The notes under the pieces: model-generated | The model's input: only the letters and a program-made list of their open reading frames with translations | Told to the model about the DNA's origin: nothing | Database searches by the model: none | Part shown: in pieces, positions 26,866 to 37,402 of the stretch | Layout: every line of letters begins with the position of its first letter | How positions within the stretch are numbered: the first letter of the stretch is position 1 | Position numbers and translations under genes: made by a program | From: Emiliania huxleyi CCMP1516 | Taxonomy: Eukaryota; Haptophyta; Isochrysidales; Noelaerhabdaceae | Direction: 5' to 3' | Assembly: GCF_000372725.1 (NCBI RefSeq) | Contig: NW_005199926.1 | Location: 857,602-921,601 of the forward strand | Length of the DNA stretch: 64,000 nucleotides

Positions 26866-27242
26866 GGGTGGCACGCGGGGAAGAAAGAGCCTCGAGCATA
26901 GCATCCCCTTCCAAACACCAAAGGCAAAAGCGGCAATGGCGGCATCGCGCTCCGAACTGGCGTGTTGCTTGTGCGGGCTTACGTGGGGGCGCGGCGAGGG
27001 TGGGCGCGGGGGCGGGGCGCGCGCATGCCATGTTGGGGGCGCCCCGTCCCCGCGCGTGCGCCGTGAGGCGTGAGGTGTGCGAGAGATTCCTGTCATTTGA
27101 GGAGGGGTTTTTTTCGCACACAACACACAAGTAACACGTGAAAAATAAGAAACAAATGCGAAAGTTAACAATGTGGCTTAGGGGGACAGGAACGCGACTC
27201 ACGCTTCACACTCACGACAACACGATCCACACGTCGACTCGC

Positions 27243-27258
27243 GGCTATAAATACCGGG
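27243..27258. promoter_or_regulatory. TATA-like sequence
   Basis: CGGCTATAAATACCGG is a near-perfect TATA box in a G+C-rich background. It lies just beyond the 3' end of the LRR gene and faces no clear gene, so its role is unclear. Confidence 0.25.
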
Positions 27259-27271
27259 AAGCATGACTCGC

Positions 27272-27916
27272 TCACAGGTACAGCAGCGAGACGTCCCTAC
27301 CGGAGTCGTGCCACGCGTCGCGAAGCGCCTGCGCAGCGGCTGCGCTGATGGCGGGGCTCGTTAGCCAGAGCTCGTCGATGGGGGCGTCGGGGTGTCGGAT
27401 CGCCTCTGCGAATGCCGCCGCGGTCGCGTCCCCCTGCTGGTTTCCGTTGAGGCGAAGCACGCGGACTGTGGGCGCCTGCGCCAGTGCCTGCGCGAGGGCG
27501 ATCCCGCCGCGGTCGCCGATTTGGTTGTGGGCGAGGTCGAGGGTGTGCACGCGCGCAGCGGGCAGCGTGGCAGCCACGGCGACCGCCGCCGCATCACCGA
27601 GCCGGTTCTGGAAGAGCGAAAGGTTCTCGACGCCCGCCTTGATGAGGCGCGTGACCTGCGGCGCGTCCCCGTCGCCGAGCTCCTCCCAGCCCAGGTTCAC
27701 TCGCTTGAGGCAGCCTGTTGTCGTCGCCACGCTGTCCTCCACAATGTGGTCGAGCCAGCTCAGGCCCACCGCCGGGTCGATATTCGGAAGCGGCCGCTTT
27801 TCTCCGTGACAGGGGGCGGGCGTGACCGCGCCCGCGGGCGGCGAGGGCCCCTGCAGAGTGACGTCGCCAAAGAGGGGGAAGGCCGCGGAGGGGGCGAACA
27901 AAGAGAGCACCACCAT
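27272..27916 (-). CDS. Leucine-rich-repeat protein, ribonuclease-inhibitor type
   Basis: Single exon, 214 aa from the Met in MVVLSLFAPSAAFPLFGDVT. A further in-frame 80 codons upstream look like leader sequence. LRR units include LKRVNLGWEELGDGDAPQVT, VENLSLFQNRLGDAAAVAVA, VHTLDLAHNQIGDRGGIALA and VRVLRLNGNQQGDATAAAFA, then IDELWL. The LxLxxNxIGDxGxxALAxAL pattern is that of ribonuclease-inhibitor/NLR repeats, which make curved protein-binding scaffolds. No effector domain is present. The hydrophobic N-terminus may be a signal peptide. Confidence 0.75.
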   Translation of the reverse strand: MVVLSLFAPSAAFPLFGDVTLQGPSPPAGAVTPAPCHGEKRPLPNIDPAVGLSWLDHIVEDSVATTTGCLKRVNLGWEELGDGDAPQVTRLIKAGVENLSLFQNRLGDAAAVAVAATLPAARVHTLDLAHNQIGDRGGIALAQALAQAPTVRVLRLNGNQQGDATAAAFAEAIRHPDAPIDELWLTSPAISAAAAQALRDAWHDSGRDVSLLYL

Positions 27917-28116
27917 GTCGAAGGTGAAAAAGAATTTTTGTGCGCGCAAGATACGCCGCGAACGTACCAAGCGAAGAGCCGAGCGGAAGGAAGCCGGGGA
28001 AGACGACTCCGAGGAGGACGAACCAGTGGAACTCCAGTTGTCAGCCGTCACGATGCACCCGAAGGGGACCCCAGCGCCGGCATCATCCGTGGAGGCACAA
28101 GTGTTCGAAGAGAGAG

Positions 28117-28142
28117 AGAGAGAGAGATTTTTAGCAATACCA
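28117..28142 (-). promoter_or_regulatory. Upstream motif shared with the Piezo gene
   Basis: GTATTGCTAAAAATCTCTCTC (minus strand; 21 nt, core TATTGCTAAAAATCTCTC) lies about 220 nt before the LRR gene ATG. It recurs at 49905-49927, about 240 nt before the Piezo ATG. Possible promoter element or transposon remnant. Confidence 0.3.
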
Positions 28143-28289
28143 AACAACTCTAACACTCACACGTCATTTGGAGCCTGGAGCCCTGTGTAAGAGAGAGTGG
28201 ACCTGAGCAACGATATGACTGGGCGGCAAATGATAGCAGTGGGCGTCAGAAGACTCGTCCTTGCTCGAGGAGAGCTCGATAGACTCGAG

Positions 28290-28940
28290 GGGCCAGGATA
28301 TGCAGCAAGGAGGGCAGAGCTGCGCCGAGCAGCGAGAGCAAGGGAGCGGCAGGCGGCGGCGCCGTCGCAGGACGAGGCAGAGGAGAGCGACGCGACAGAG
28401 GAAGAAGCGACAAGGGAGACCACGGCGGGAAGGGGGCGACCGCGAGGTGGCACGAAGGTTGAAGCGAGAATCGGAGAAGGACTGCGAAGAGAGATAGGAA
28501 GAGGCGGACGCCCAAGGGTGGGCGACGGCTAGCGCACCACACCCCTCTCCTTAAAATCCCTGTGTGGTGGCGGCGTGCCGTCCTCCCATCCCTCCCTTGG
28601 GTTGTCCGTTTTCTTTCTTTTCTTTCTTACGCCGCGAGGAGGACGGCCGAAAGGCGAAAGAAGCCGCGAGAACAAGGGACCGGCAGGCGGCGGCGTCGCA
28701 GGACGAGGCAGAAGAGAACGACGCGACAGAGGAGGAAGTGACAAGGGAGAGAACGACGAGAGTGGGACGACCGCGAGGTGGCATGAAGGTTGCAGCGAGA
28801 AGCGGCGAGAGACTGCGAAGAGAGATAGGAAGAGGCAGACTCCCTAGGGTGGGCGACGGCTAGCGCATCACACACCTCTCCTTAAAATCCCTGTGTGGTG
28901 GCGGCGTGCCGTCCTCCCATCCCTCCCTTGGGTTGTCTGT
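28290..28940 (+). repeat. Tandem duplication of about 330 bp with dispersed-repeat ends
   Basis: GGCAGGCGGCGGC, CAGGACGAGGCAGA and GACGCGACAGAGGA occur in the same order near 28350-28410 and again near 28680-28735. Each unit ends with CTCTCCTTAAAATCCCTGTG and the repeat first seen at 4270. The units are open as Arg/Glu/Ala-rich frames, but I see no protein family. Confidence 0.75.
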
Positions 28941-28942
28941 TT

Positions 28943-28962
28943 TCTTTCTTTCTTTCTTTCTT

Positions 28963-29022
<60 letters not shown>
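28943..29022 (+). repeat. (TTTC)n(GT)n microsatellite
   Basis: A short TTTC run is followed by about thirty GT dinucleotides. Confidence 0.95.
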
Positions 29023-29025
<3 letters not shown>

Positions 29026-29377
29026 GTGCGTCTCATTCACTCATACATACTCGGGGGGCCGTTCTATCTTCACACGGCCATCGCAGAGCAGGTTGTGAAT
29101 GAGCTTGCCTGTGCGGCGAGGGCGGTCGAGTGCACGGAGCTAAGTGCCTCGCCGTCCTCGCGGGAGTCGCTTCTCCCGTGGTGTACCTCTGTGTTAGTGC
29201 CAGTGCGCGCCAGTCCCGTGCCTAGTGTCGTGCGAGGGAGTTTTGTTGTAAAATTTGTAGTGCCAGTCCGAGCCAGTCTGCTGTGAGAGGGGCTTCTATA
29301 GTAAAATTCTATCTACCAGTGAAGACACGGTGCGCAACAAGCTCTCCAAGCGGCAGCACGACGAGGCGAGCCGTCAT

Positions 29378-29455
29378 CATCTGTCCAGCGTCCACCCATA
29401 CCGCGTTGGTGTCCAGTCCGAGCCTGGCTGTTCTTCACCTTTCTACCTACCTACT
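29378..29455 (+). repeat. Dispersed repeat, copy of 15627-15702
   Basis: GTCATCATCTGTCCAGCGTC, then CACCCATACCGCGTTGGTGT through TTTCTACCTACCTAC, is the reverse complement of 15627-15702. The surrounding 29025-30200 shows no supported gene. Confidence 0.85.
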
Positions 29456-29906
29456 GGACAGTGCCGACGGGACGCGGCTCGGGAGGCGACTCCCGCGAAG
29501 GCACGGCTGGCATCCGTGGCGTGGGGCCCGCCTCCGAAAAGTCGGGAATGGCTCTCCCCGCAACTCTATCGCTAACACGCGCGCCCCACCGAGACTGTGG
29601 TGGGCGCGCTGCGGCCGCACGTCTACCTCCGTCATAGTGCCACGACGTGCGGCCTAGATTTAGCACACGCGCCTCAGCTCGCAAACACTCACCCTGTACT
29701 CCCAGCGCCAGTGTTCGTTTGTGCCCGAGGCGACTTTCTGAAAATCACGATATCCCCCCTATTTAAAAAAACAAAGACACAAGCCAAATTCCAATTGGCA
29801 AATTAAACAAAACACAAAATACCGTAGAAACCCCAAAAAACAGGCGGCGACGTGTGGCAGGAGGCGAGCACAACTTCCAAGGACGCACGAGCGAGAAGCA
29901 GCACCA

Positions 29907-30033
29907 TTGGTTGGACGCGAACCCGGAAGCGAAGCTCCCGATCCCGCGCCGAACCCCCCGCCCCCCCTAACCAGACTCATTGGTTGGACGCGAACCCGGG
30001 AGCGAAGCTCCCGATCCCGCGCCGAACCCCCCA
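29907..30033 (+). repeat. Direct duplication of about 75 bp
   Basis: TTGGTTGGACGCGAACCCGG, then AGCGAAGCTCCCGATCCCGC and GCCGAACCCCCC, occurs twice head to tail. Confidence 0.85.
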
Positions 30034-30303
30034 TCCACGTCAATCGCCGAGCGCGCACATGCCATCCTGGTAATGAGCACAGGACCGTGGCGTTCCACGT
30101 CATGGATCTAGTAGCCTGGGCCGCGCACTCGTTTACCTGCGCTTGCGCCGGACTTTCACCGGTCTAGGGTTTGGCACCAGGATGAGGCGGAGGGTGTGGC
30201 CACTGAAGGCATTTTTCGGCACCCTCAGTCGGCGGTCGCCTATGGTGCAGGGTCAAAGTCACGGGCATTGAGTCTCGTGAGGGTGAAGCGGCTGGCTGCA
30301 CAC

Positions 30304-31984
30304 CTAGTTGTCGTCGTCGCCGTGGCAGGTACGGCCGTACTTCTCGAAATCGTAGAATTGCTGGAGCTCTTTGAAGGAAGGAGGCTGGTGATGGATGCAG
30401 CGCTTGGTGAGTTCGCCGGGCATGAACTCGTCGCGGAAGTGATACGCGGAAGTGTTAGTGATAGTCGCGAATTGGATCGTGGCAGTGTACTTCTTGTCGG
30501 GGCCTTCTTCCATGTTCGCGGGAAGGAATGTTGCGTCGGGCTGGACGTAAACGTCCTCGGTCTTCCACGTGAAAGCGTCGGGTTCGACGAGAGTGTAATA
30601 TCCGAGCTGGTCGTAGAAGCTAAGAACGGCGGCCGCGGCGGGGAAGGGGGTTAATGGGACGGATAGGTGGGAGGTGTCACTTGCTAGGAGGCGTGGGCGC
30701 ACCAGTATCCGCCGGTAAGAAAGCCACCCCAATTGTACTGTGTGGCGTCGTTCACCAAGTTATTCATCATGTCGAGCACGAGCTGGCTCTCTTTCGTCCC
30801 AACCTCTTTGTTCATCTGCATATTCATCTCTTCGAGGTAGTCTTTGTCGGGGCAGTTGCCAACCCAGTTTGTGGTTGACCACGGAGCGGTCTTGATGACA
30901 ATGTCAGGGTGGCGCAGCGCGCCAAGCACATTCTTGGTTGCGCTGAAGTTTGTGAACGCGTGCGCGTTACCTTCGGGGGGCGTGTAATCGCAGATCGGCG
31001 GACCGTCGCAGTCAGCCATCCAACCTCCGGTTTCCCAATCGAAGGTGCAGCTGGCCTCGCAATCCTTGCTCGCCGCCTGATACACCTCCGGGTGTTGGAT
31101 AGGAGAATAGATTTGCTTCCAGTAGTTTCCCATCATCATGGTCATATTCGTGATATTGTTCAAGTAGCTCTGTCCGTGGACCGTTGGTCCCTTGGTTAGG
31201 TTTATGATGTTGTTCGCATCGCTGTGCAGCACGTCGTTCAAGGCCGACAGGGTTCCAGTCACAAAGACAGTCGTCACGCCACGGTCGAGCGCCTCCTTGT
31301 AGTACTTTGTTGACGTTGGCCGCGTTATCCACGTTGCGTCGATTGGGCCTTTGCAAGTGGCCGGGGTGCACTCCGGGACTCGCTTGCTCAAGTCGTACGC
31401 GTCGACGCCGTAGTTTGCTGACCCGTTCAGTTCATTCACGTGCATCGGATAGTAAGGCAGGTCCTCAATCACTCCTGCCAGCATGTCTGCGGCGCGGCTC
31501 AAGGGAGTGTACTCCTTGGTTGGTTCGGGTTTCGAAAGGCCCACCTTGACGTCGTGCATTCCGAGCAGCGAGAGGAGGCGAAGGAAGTTGTTGCCGCCAA
31601 TCAGACTGTTGGTGGCGTCCCCAGTCCCGCTGATGATCATCGTGTCGAGTTTGTACTTCTCGCTCTTTGCTAGCAGTATGGCCACCGTGACGTCTGGGCA
31701 ACAACAAGGCATCTCTTAGTCAACTTATGCGCGGGATGCTGCATCGGGCGGCGGGGGCGGGGGAAAGTGGGAGCCGCACCGTCGACGTGCGCGTCGGTCT
31801 CCCAAATGACCGGGATCCTCGACGAGCTGCCGCATTCGTTAATCGTTGGCTTGAAGGCGTCGTGCTCGGGAAGGTCGAGCGAGGCAAACGTCGTTGCGCG
31901 CGCCGGCAGCGCATCCTTGGTCGGCATGGACATCCCGAGGGCGGCCGCGGTGTAGCCCAGCAGTAGGGCGAACTTCATGATCAT
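30304..31984 (-). CDS. Secreted inosine-uridine nucleoside hydrolase family protein
   Basis: The first exon starts with MIMKFALLLGYTAAALGMSM, a signal peptide. It runs to VIWETDAHVD and is spliced (GT donor) to DVTVAILLAKSEKYKLDTMI. This restores the DxDxxxDD calcium/ribose-binding motif of nucleoside hydrolases (here TDAHVDD). The main exon continues ISGTGDATNSLIGGNNFLRL, GVTTVFVTGTLSALNDVLHS and KTAPWSTTNWVGNCPDKDYL to QYNWGGFLTGGYW. A last exon, SFYDQLGYYTLVEPDAFTWK to GRTCHGDDDN, ends at 30304; its exact 3' splice site is ambiguous. The family cleaves N-glycosidic bonds of nucleosides. Many Asn-X-Ser/Thr sites fit secretion and nutrient scavenging. G+C (about 53% in 31201-31260) is clearly below that of neighbouring genes. 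Confidence 0.75.
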
Positions 31985-32254
31985 TTCGTTTGTGGAGAGG
32001 TTCGCGTCCTGCAGAGCAGACAGAATGGGGGCCGCCCGTGAGAGGGGTGAGGCAAGGCGCCTGCATTGGTCGGAAGTGCGAACAGCTATGCGCGCATGTG
32101 TGGGGGTCTGAAATGAGAGGGGGAGTGACGGGGGGCACAAAGCTCCGACATTGAGCCTGCGGAGGGCGGCGCAATGAGGGAGCGGACTCAGGCCCATGTC
32201 GCGGGCGACAGGCGGGCGAGTGATGCAGGCGACGACGCCGGAGAATAAAGAGGG

Positions 32255-32282
32255 CGAGGGCGAGGGCGAGGGCGAGGGCGGG

Positions 32283-32324
<42 letters not shown>

Positions 32325-32325
32325 C
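32255..32325. repeat. (GGGCGA)n and (GGC)n simple repeats
   Basis: GAGGGC units are followed by about fourteen GGC triplets between the exchanger array and the nucleoside hydrolase gene. Confidence 0.9.
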
Positions 32326-32379
32326 AGTGGCGGAGTGTTGTGCTCTTGTGCCCCCTTTGAAAGCCGAGCACGTTTGCGA

Positions 32380-35300
32380 TGGCACTTTGCGATGGCCATG
32401 TCGCCCTCGCCCTTGCGCGCGACGACGATGGAGGAGAGCGAGTCGGGGACGGAGGTGCCGGAGGAGAGCACGATGGTGCCCATCACGATGCCCGGGATGT
32501 TGAGGATGCAGCCGACGCGCGTGGACTGGTGAAGATGAGCACGCAGGCCAACTGGGGGGATGGATGAGGCTTGCGGTGGCGAGGCGGGTGGATGGAGGGA
32601 AGTGGAGAAGGGTGTGGCGAGGGGGTTGGCGGGGAGGGCGGTGCGGGAGGAGGTGGTGGTGGGGAGGGGGGAAGGGGTGCGAGGTGGTGTGTGTGGTGTG
32701 TGCAGAGTCGGCCGGCGGTGCGGCGGCAGCGCACGTGATGAGGATGCAGATCCAGGCGACCGACATGCCGAAGTTCCACGTGAACCAGTACTTGCACTTG
32801 TCGCGCATCGACTCCGGCATCGACAGCTTGAAGGCGGAGATGAGCGGCCACCAGAAGGCCTTTTGGAGCTTGCCGATGCACTTATACGACGAGGAGGAGG
32901 GACTTAGTCTGGAACAACACCGTACGATCTTCTGGTCGAGAGCGAAGAGGAGGAGGAAGAAGAGGAAGATGACGGAGAGGATGCAGAAGGAGAAGTCGCA
33001 CAGCACCGGGAACTTGGTGATGGCGAGGGTCTGGGCGGGGGGGGGGGGGGGGGAGGGGCCTTGTGTGTTGTGCTCTTGGGCCCCAGGCAGGGGGGGTTCC
33101 CCACGTTGGACGCCGAGCACGTTTGCGATGGCGATGGCCATGTCGCCCTCGCCCTTGCGCGCGACGACCATGGAGGAAAGCGAGTCGGGGACGGAGGTGC
33201 CGGAGGAAAACACGATGGTGCCCATCACGATGCCCGGGATGTTGAGGATGCAGCCGACGCGCGTGGACTGGACGCGGCAACCTGGAACTCGTGCCGGACG
33301 ATCTTCTGGTCGAGAGCGAAGAGGAGGAGGAAGAAGAGGAGGATGACGGAGAGGATGCAGAAGGAGAAGTCGCACAGCACCGGGAACTTGGTGATGGCGA
33401 GGGTCTGGGGGGAGGGGGGGGGGGCGTTGTGTGTTGTGCTCTTGTGCCCCAGGCAGGGGGGGTCCGCACGTTGGACGCCGAGCACGTTTGCGATGGCGAT
33501 GGCCATGTCGCCCTCGCCCTTGCGCGCGACGACGATGGAGGAGAGAGCGAGTCGGGGACGGAGGTGCCGGAGGAGAGCACGATGGTGCACATCACGATGC
33601 CCGGGATGTTGAGGATGCAGCCGACGCGCGTGGACTGGACGCGGCAACCTGGAACTCGTGCCGGACGATCTTCTGGTCGAGAGCGAAGAGGAGGAGGAAG
33701 AAGAGGAAGATGACGGAGAGGATGCAGAAGGAGAAGTCGCACAGCACCGGGAACTTGGTGATGGCGAGGGTCTGGGGGGAGGTGGGGGGGGAAGGGGCGT
33801 TGTGTGTTGTGCTCTTGTGCCCCAGGCAGGGCGGGTCCGCACGTTGTGGACGCCGAGCACGTTTGCGATGGCGATGGCCATGTCGCCCTCGCCCTTGCGC
33901 GCGACGACGATGGAGGAGGGCGAGTCGGGGACGGAGGTGCCGGAGGAGAGCACGATGGTGCCCATCACGATGCCCGGGATGTTGAGGATGCAGCCGACGC
34001 GCGTGGACTGGGCACGGGCCACCTGGAACTCGCGCGGGATTTTTTTTTGTTCGAGAACGAAGAGGAGGAGGAAGAAGAGGAAGATGACGGAGAGGATGCA
34101 GAAGGAGAAGTCCCCCACCCCCGGGAACTTGGTGATGGCGATGTTCTGGGCGGGGGGGGGGGGGGGGGCGTTGTGTGTTGTGCTCTTGTGCCCCAGGCAG
34201 GGGGGGTTCCGCACGTTGGACGCCGAGCACGTTTGCGATGGCGATGGCCATGTCGCCCTCGCCCTTGCGCGCGACGACGATGGAGGAGAGCGAGTCGGGG
34301 ACGGAGGTGCCGGAGGAGAGCACGATGGTGCACATCACGATGCCCGGGATGTTGAGGATGCAGCCGACGCGCGTGGACTGGACGCGGCAACCTGGAACTC
34401 GTGCCGGACGATCTTCTGGTCGAGAGCGACGAAGAAGAGGAAGAAGAGGAGGATGACGGAGAGGATGCAGAAGGAGAAGTCGCACAGCACCGGGTACTTG
34501 GTGATGGCGAGGGTCTGGGGGGAGGGGGGGGGGGAAGGGGCGTTGTGTGTTGTGCTCTTGTGCCCCAGGCAGGGGGGGTCCGCACGTTGGACGCCGAGCA
34601 CGTTTGCGATGGCGATGGCCATGTCGCCCTCGCCCTTGCGCGCGACGACGATGGAGGAGAGCGAGTCGGGGACGGAGGTGCCGGAGGAGAGCACGATGGT
34701 GCACATCACGATGCCCGGGATGTTGAGGATGCAGCCGACGCGCGTGGACTGGACGCGGCAACCTGGAACTCGTGCCGGACGATCTTCTGGTCGAGAGCGA
34801 CGAAGAAGAGGAAGAAGAGGAGGATGACGGAGAGGATGCAGAAGGAGAAGTCGCACAGCACCGGGTACTTGGTGATGGCGAGGGTCTGGGGGGAGGGGGG
34901 GGGGGAAGGGGCGTTGTGTGTTGTGCTCTTGTGCCCCAGGCAGGGCGGGTCCGCACGTTGGACGCCGAGCACGTTTGCGATGGCGATGGCCATGTCGCCC
35001 TCGCCCTTGCGCGCGACGACGATGGAGGAGAGCGAGTCGGGGACGGAGGTGCCGGAGGAGAGCACGATGGTGCACATCACGATGCCCGGGATGTTGAGGA
35101 TGCAGCCGACGCGCGTGGACTGGACGCGGCAACCTGGAACTCGTGCCGGACGATCTTCTGGTCGAAGCGACGAAGAAGAGGAAGAAGAGGAGGATGACGG
35201 AGAGGATGCAGAAGGAGAAGTCGCACAGCACCGGGAACTTGGTGATGGCGAGGGTCTGGGCGGGGGCGTTGTGTGTTGTGCTCTTGTGCCCCAGGCACGG

Positions 35301-35610
35301 GGGGGGGGGGGGGCGCCCGGCACGTTGGACGCCGAGCACGTTAGCGATGGCACTTGCGACGGCCATGTCGCCCTCGCCCTTGCGCGCGACGACGATGGAG
35401 GAGAGCGAGTCGGGGACGGAGGTGCCGGAGGAGAGCACGATGGTGCCCATCACGATGCCCGGGATGTTGACCGCCATGAGGGTTGCGCCGGCGACGTCCC
35501 TCGGGCATCTCTTCAGACCTCCTCGATCGCCTCGGCGAAGAAGTCGTCGCAGACGATCGCCTCGGCGAAGAAGTCGACCGCCAGGAGGGAGGTGCGCGCC
35601 AACCGCCGCC
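32380..35610 (-). CDS. NCKX/SLC24-type cation exchanger with amplified exons (probably aberrant)
   Basis: K+-dependent Na+/Ca2+ exchangers carry two alpha repeats. Minus-strand order: near 35600-35480, AIVCDDFFAEAIEEV and RCPRDVAGATLMA match the first alpha repeat. Near 32905-32728, KAFWWPLISAFKLSMPESMR then YWFTWNFGMSVAWICILIT matches the helix before the second. Exon A, CILNIPGIVMGTIVLSSGTS then VPDSLSSIVVARKGEGDMAI, is the second alpha repeat with its GTSxPD and GDMA motifs. Exon B, TKFPVLCDFSFCILSVIFLF then FLLLFALDQKIVR, looks like a following membrane helix. A occurs about eight times and B about seven, alternating. The first alpha repeat is fused directly to exon A and frames between B and A are often shifted. 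This may be a dead tandem array or a set of mutually exclusive exons. Confidence 0.6.
33060..35480 (-). repeat. 365-375-bp tandem array of NCKX exons A and B
   Basis: CGCCGAGCACG begins at 33111, 33476, 33851, 34221, 34592, 34963 and 35330, a period of 365-375 bp. Length differences are mainly in G-runs of the short intron and a codon near GAAGAAGAGG. A diverged extra exon A lies at about 32390-32530. Most units differ by only a few bases, so amplification was recent or is homogenised. Confidence 0.9.
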
Positions 35611-36124
35611 GTTGTTCAGACCCCGGGGGGGGTGGGGAGTCGAGGGTCTCCTGTGTCTGTCGGTGTCATGCGCGCGCTGTGGGTGTCTGTCGGTCGGTGC
35701 GTTTCAGCATCTATGCGCGTGCTTGCGCCGGCAAACCTACACAAGCAGAATGGGCGGGGCGTCAGAGCCGGCCGGGCGGAGCGGGCGGAGCGGCGTACTT
35801 GCGTGAGCATGCGAGGCCGGAGGGGGGGCAGCCCTCGCGCCGCGAGCGAGAGCGCGCATCGCGTGGCGGGGTGAGGTGAGGGGGCGGCGGGTTCCGTGAG
35901 CAATAGGCGTCGCGGGGGTCTAGGTGTGCAGCTTGCGGCGGCCAAGTTCGGGCGCAATGCGGCGCGGGAAACGCGAGCGGACGAGGAAAGTGGCGCTTGC
36001 CTTGACGATTTGAGGCGGATTCGGGGGGGACGAGAGATTACGCTGTGGGCAGTCGTTTTTTTTTGGTTTTATTTTCAATCAAAAAGAGCGCCTTCAGCAC
36101 TACTCTATCGAGGTCTCGCCAGAT

Positions 36125-36541
36125 TCAACGCAGCGGCCCACTTGTTTGGTACATCAGGAATCGCTCCGAATTCGCCGCTTTGGAATCTTCAAAGTTGTTT
36201 TTCACCGGCATGAACAAGTTGATTTCAATGATCCATAGCTTACCATCCCGGTCCAGGAGAAAGTCCGCGCCCATGAGCCCGAATTGGCCTTTTGCCGAAG
36301 AATTCTGCTGTCGGCGCAGCGCTTCGAGCAAACATGGCTCTGTCCACTGCGTGAGCTCTTGCTCATATGCCTCGCGGATCGCGGTGATTGTTTGCTCGTC
36401 AGTCGTCGCTTCTGCTGGAGAAATCAAGCCCCAGCGGCCCCACCCTATGGGAGACAGTGCTGATGGATGAGCAGCAATGTACGAGAAAATTTCCTGGTGG
36501 TAGCCTCCTCAGGCTCCTCACCTTCTTGGTAAGAAAGGTAG
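36125..36541 (-). CDS. Tubulin-tyrosine-ligase-like (ATP-grasp) 3' fragment
   Basis: The main exon ends with GQFGLMGADFLLDRDGKLWI then IEINLFMPVKNNF. It matches the F.L.G.DFLLD.D.KPWLIEVN end of TTL domains, including the Mg/ATP-binding Glu and Asn (IEIN). Upstream it reads GRWGLISPAEATTDEQTITA. A short preceding exon, EYDYLSYQEG (about 36541-36513), is bounded by TTCTTGTAG and GTGAGG. The rest of the ligase is absent; further upstream an oppositely oriented frame begins. TTL enzymes add Tyr, Glu or Gly to tubulin tails. G+C is about 37% in 36181-36240, far below the surroundings. A gene fragment brought by rearrangement or transfer is likely. Confidence 0.55.
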
Positions 36542-36561
36542 TCGTACTCTACAAGAAATAG

Positions 36562-37167
36562 GGTAAAGTGCAAGTCCCGCCGGACGGCAGCGAGCGGCGC
36601 TACCTCCAGATCTCGGAGGCGCGCGCGGGCAAGTCGCTTGGCCGCGAGACCTTCTTCGCAGTGTCGTGCACCGAGAGCCTCGAGGGGCTAATGACGCCGC
36701 GCATCGAGCTCAATCGAAAGCTCGAGCCGCTCTCGCTGGAACAGGCGCACGCGCTGCTCATGACGATCGAGCGCGCGCCGACGATCGGTGGGCTGGGAGA
36801 CCGTGCGCTTTCGAGCCTCGCAGATGCCACCGCGCCCGAGCTGGGCGTCTCGTCCCTTGAGCTGCTGAGCGTCGCGAGAGGGGGGCAAGGCGGCTCCTCG
36901 AGCTTCGAGACGCCTCAGAAACCATCGCTGCGGCCACGGCCCGAGAAGAAGCCGAGCGCTTCCAATCCGTTCGAGATGATGGGGATGCAAAAACCGCCGC
37001 CGAACCCCTTTGGCGGCGGTTCGAGCGGCCCGCCCAATCTGCTGGACATGCTCTTTGGGGGCGGCCTCGGGATGCCCACGCGTGGCAAGCGCAGCCGCGG
37101 AGTCCCCGCAAGCTCAGACGGAGGCCCCTCGCGCCGCGCCAGGAAGGCTACGCCGCCGCCCCTCTGA
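36562..37167 (+). CDS. Unrecognised protein, 3' exon(s)
   Basis: A 201-codon open frame follows a possible 3' splice site (AAGAAATAG|GGTAAAG) and has no convincing start codon. The sequence GKVQVPPDGSERRYLQISEA, RETFFAVSCTESLEGLMTPR, LEPLSLEQAHALLMTIERAP and LGVSSLELLSVARGG is protein-like. The second half is Pro/Gly-rich (NPFEMMGMQKPPPNPFGGGS ... LLDMLFGGGLGM) with a basic tail. I do not recognise a family. It lies head to head with the TTL-like fragment, and the two share the splice-site region. Confidence 0.5.
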   Translation, partial: GKVQVPPDGSERRYLQISEARAGKSLGRETFFAVSCTESLEGLMTPRIELNRKLEPLSLEQAHALLMTIERAPTIGGLGDRALSSLADATAPELGVSSLELLSVARGGQGGSSSFETPQKPSLRPRPEKKPSASNPFEMMGMQKPPPNPFGGGSSGPPNLLDMLFGGGLGMPTRGKRSRGVPASSDGGPSRRARKATPPPL

Positions 37168-37402
37168 GGGAACACACCCGTGAAGCCGCACCGGTCGAGA
37201 GACCGTCGAGTTGGGTCTGAAGGTTGGGCGAGGAGAGGCGATGGCGATGGTCGGAAAGGGGGGGGTGAACTGAGATGGTACCAAAGCCACAGCTGCAGTG
37301 CAAAAAGATGTGTGAAAAGAATTGACTTCTTGGCCGAATGCGGAATGGCCAAGGCGGCGAGGCTCACAAACACAATAGCACATCACGTACTTTGGGAGAG
37401 TC

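Noticed and set aside
28197-28863. Arg/Glu-rich frames in the 330-bp duplication
   Set aside because: The same sequence is a tandem DNA repeat with dispersed-repeat ends; the coding look comes from GA-rich composition.
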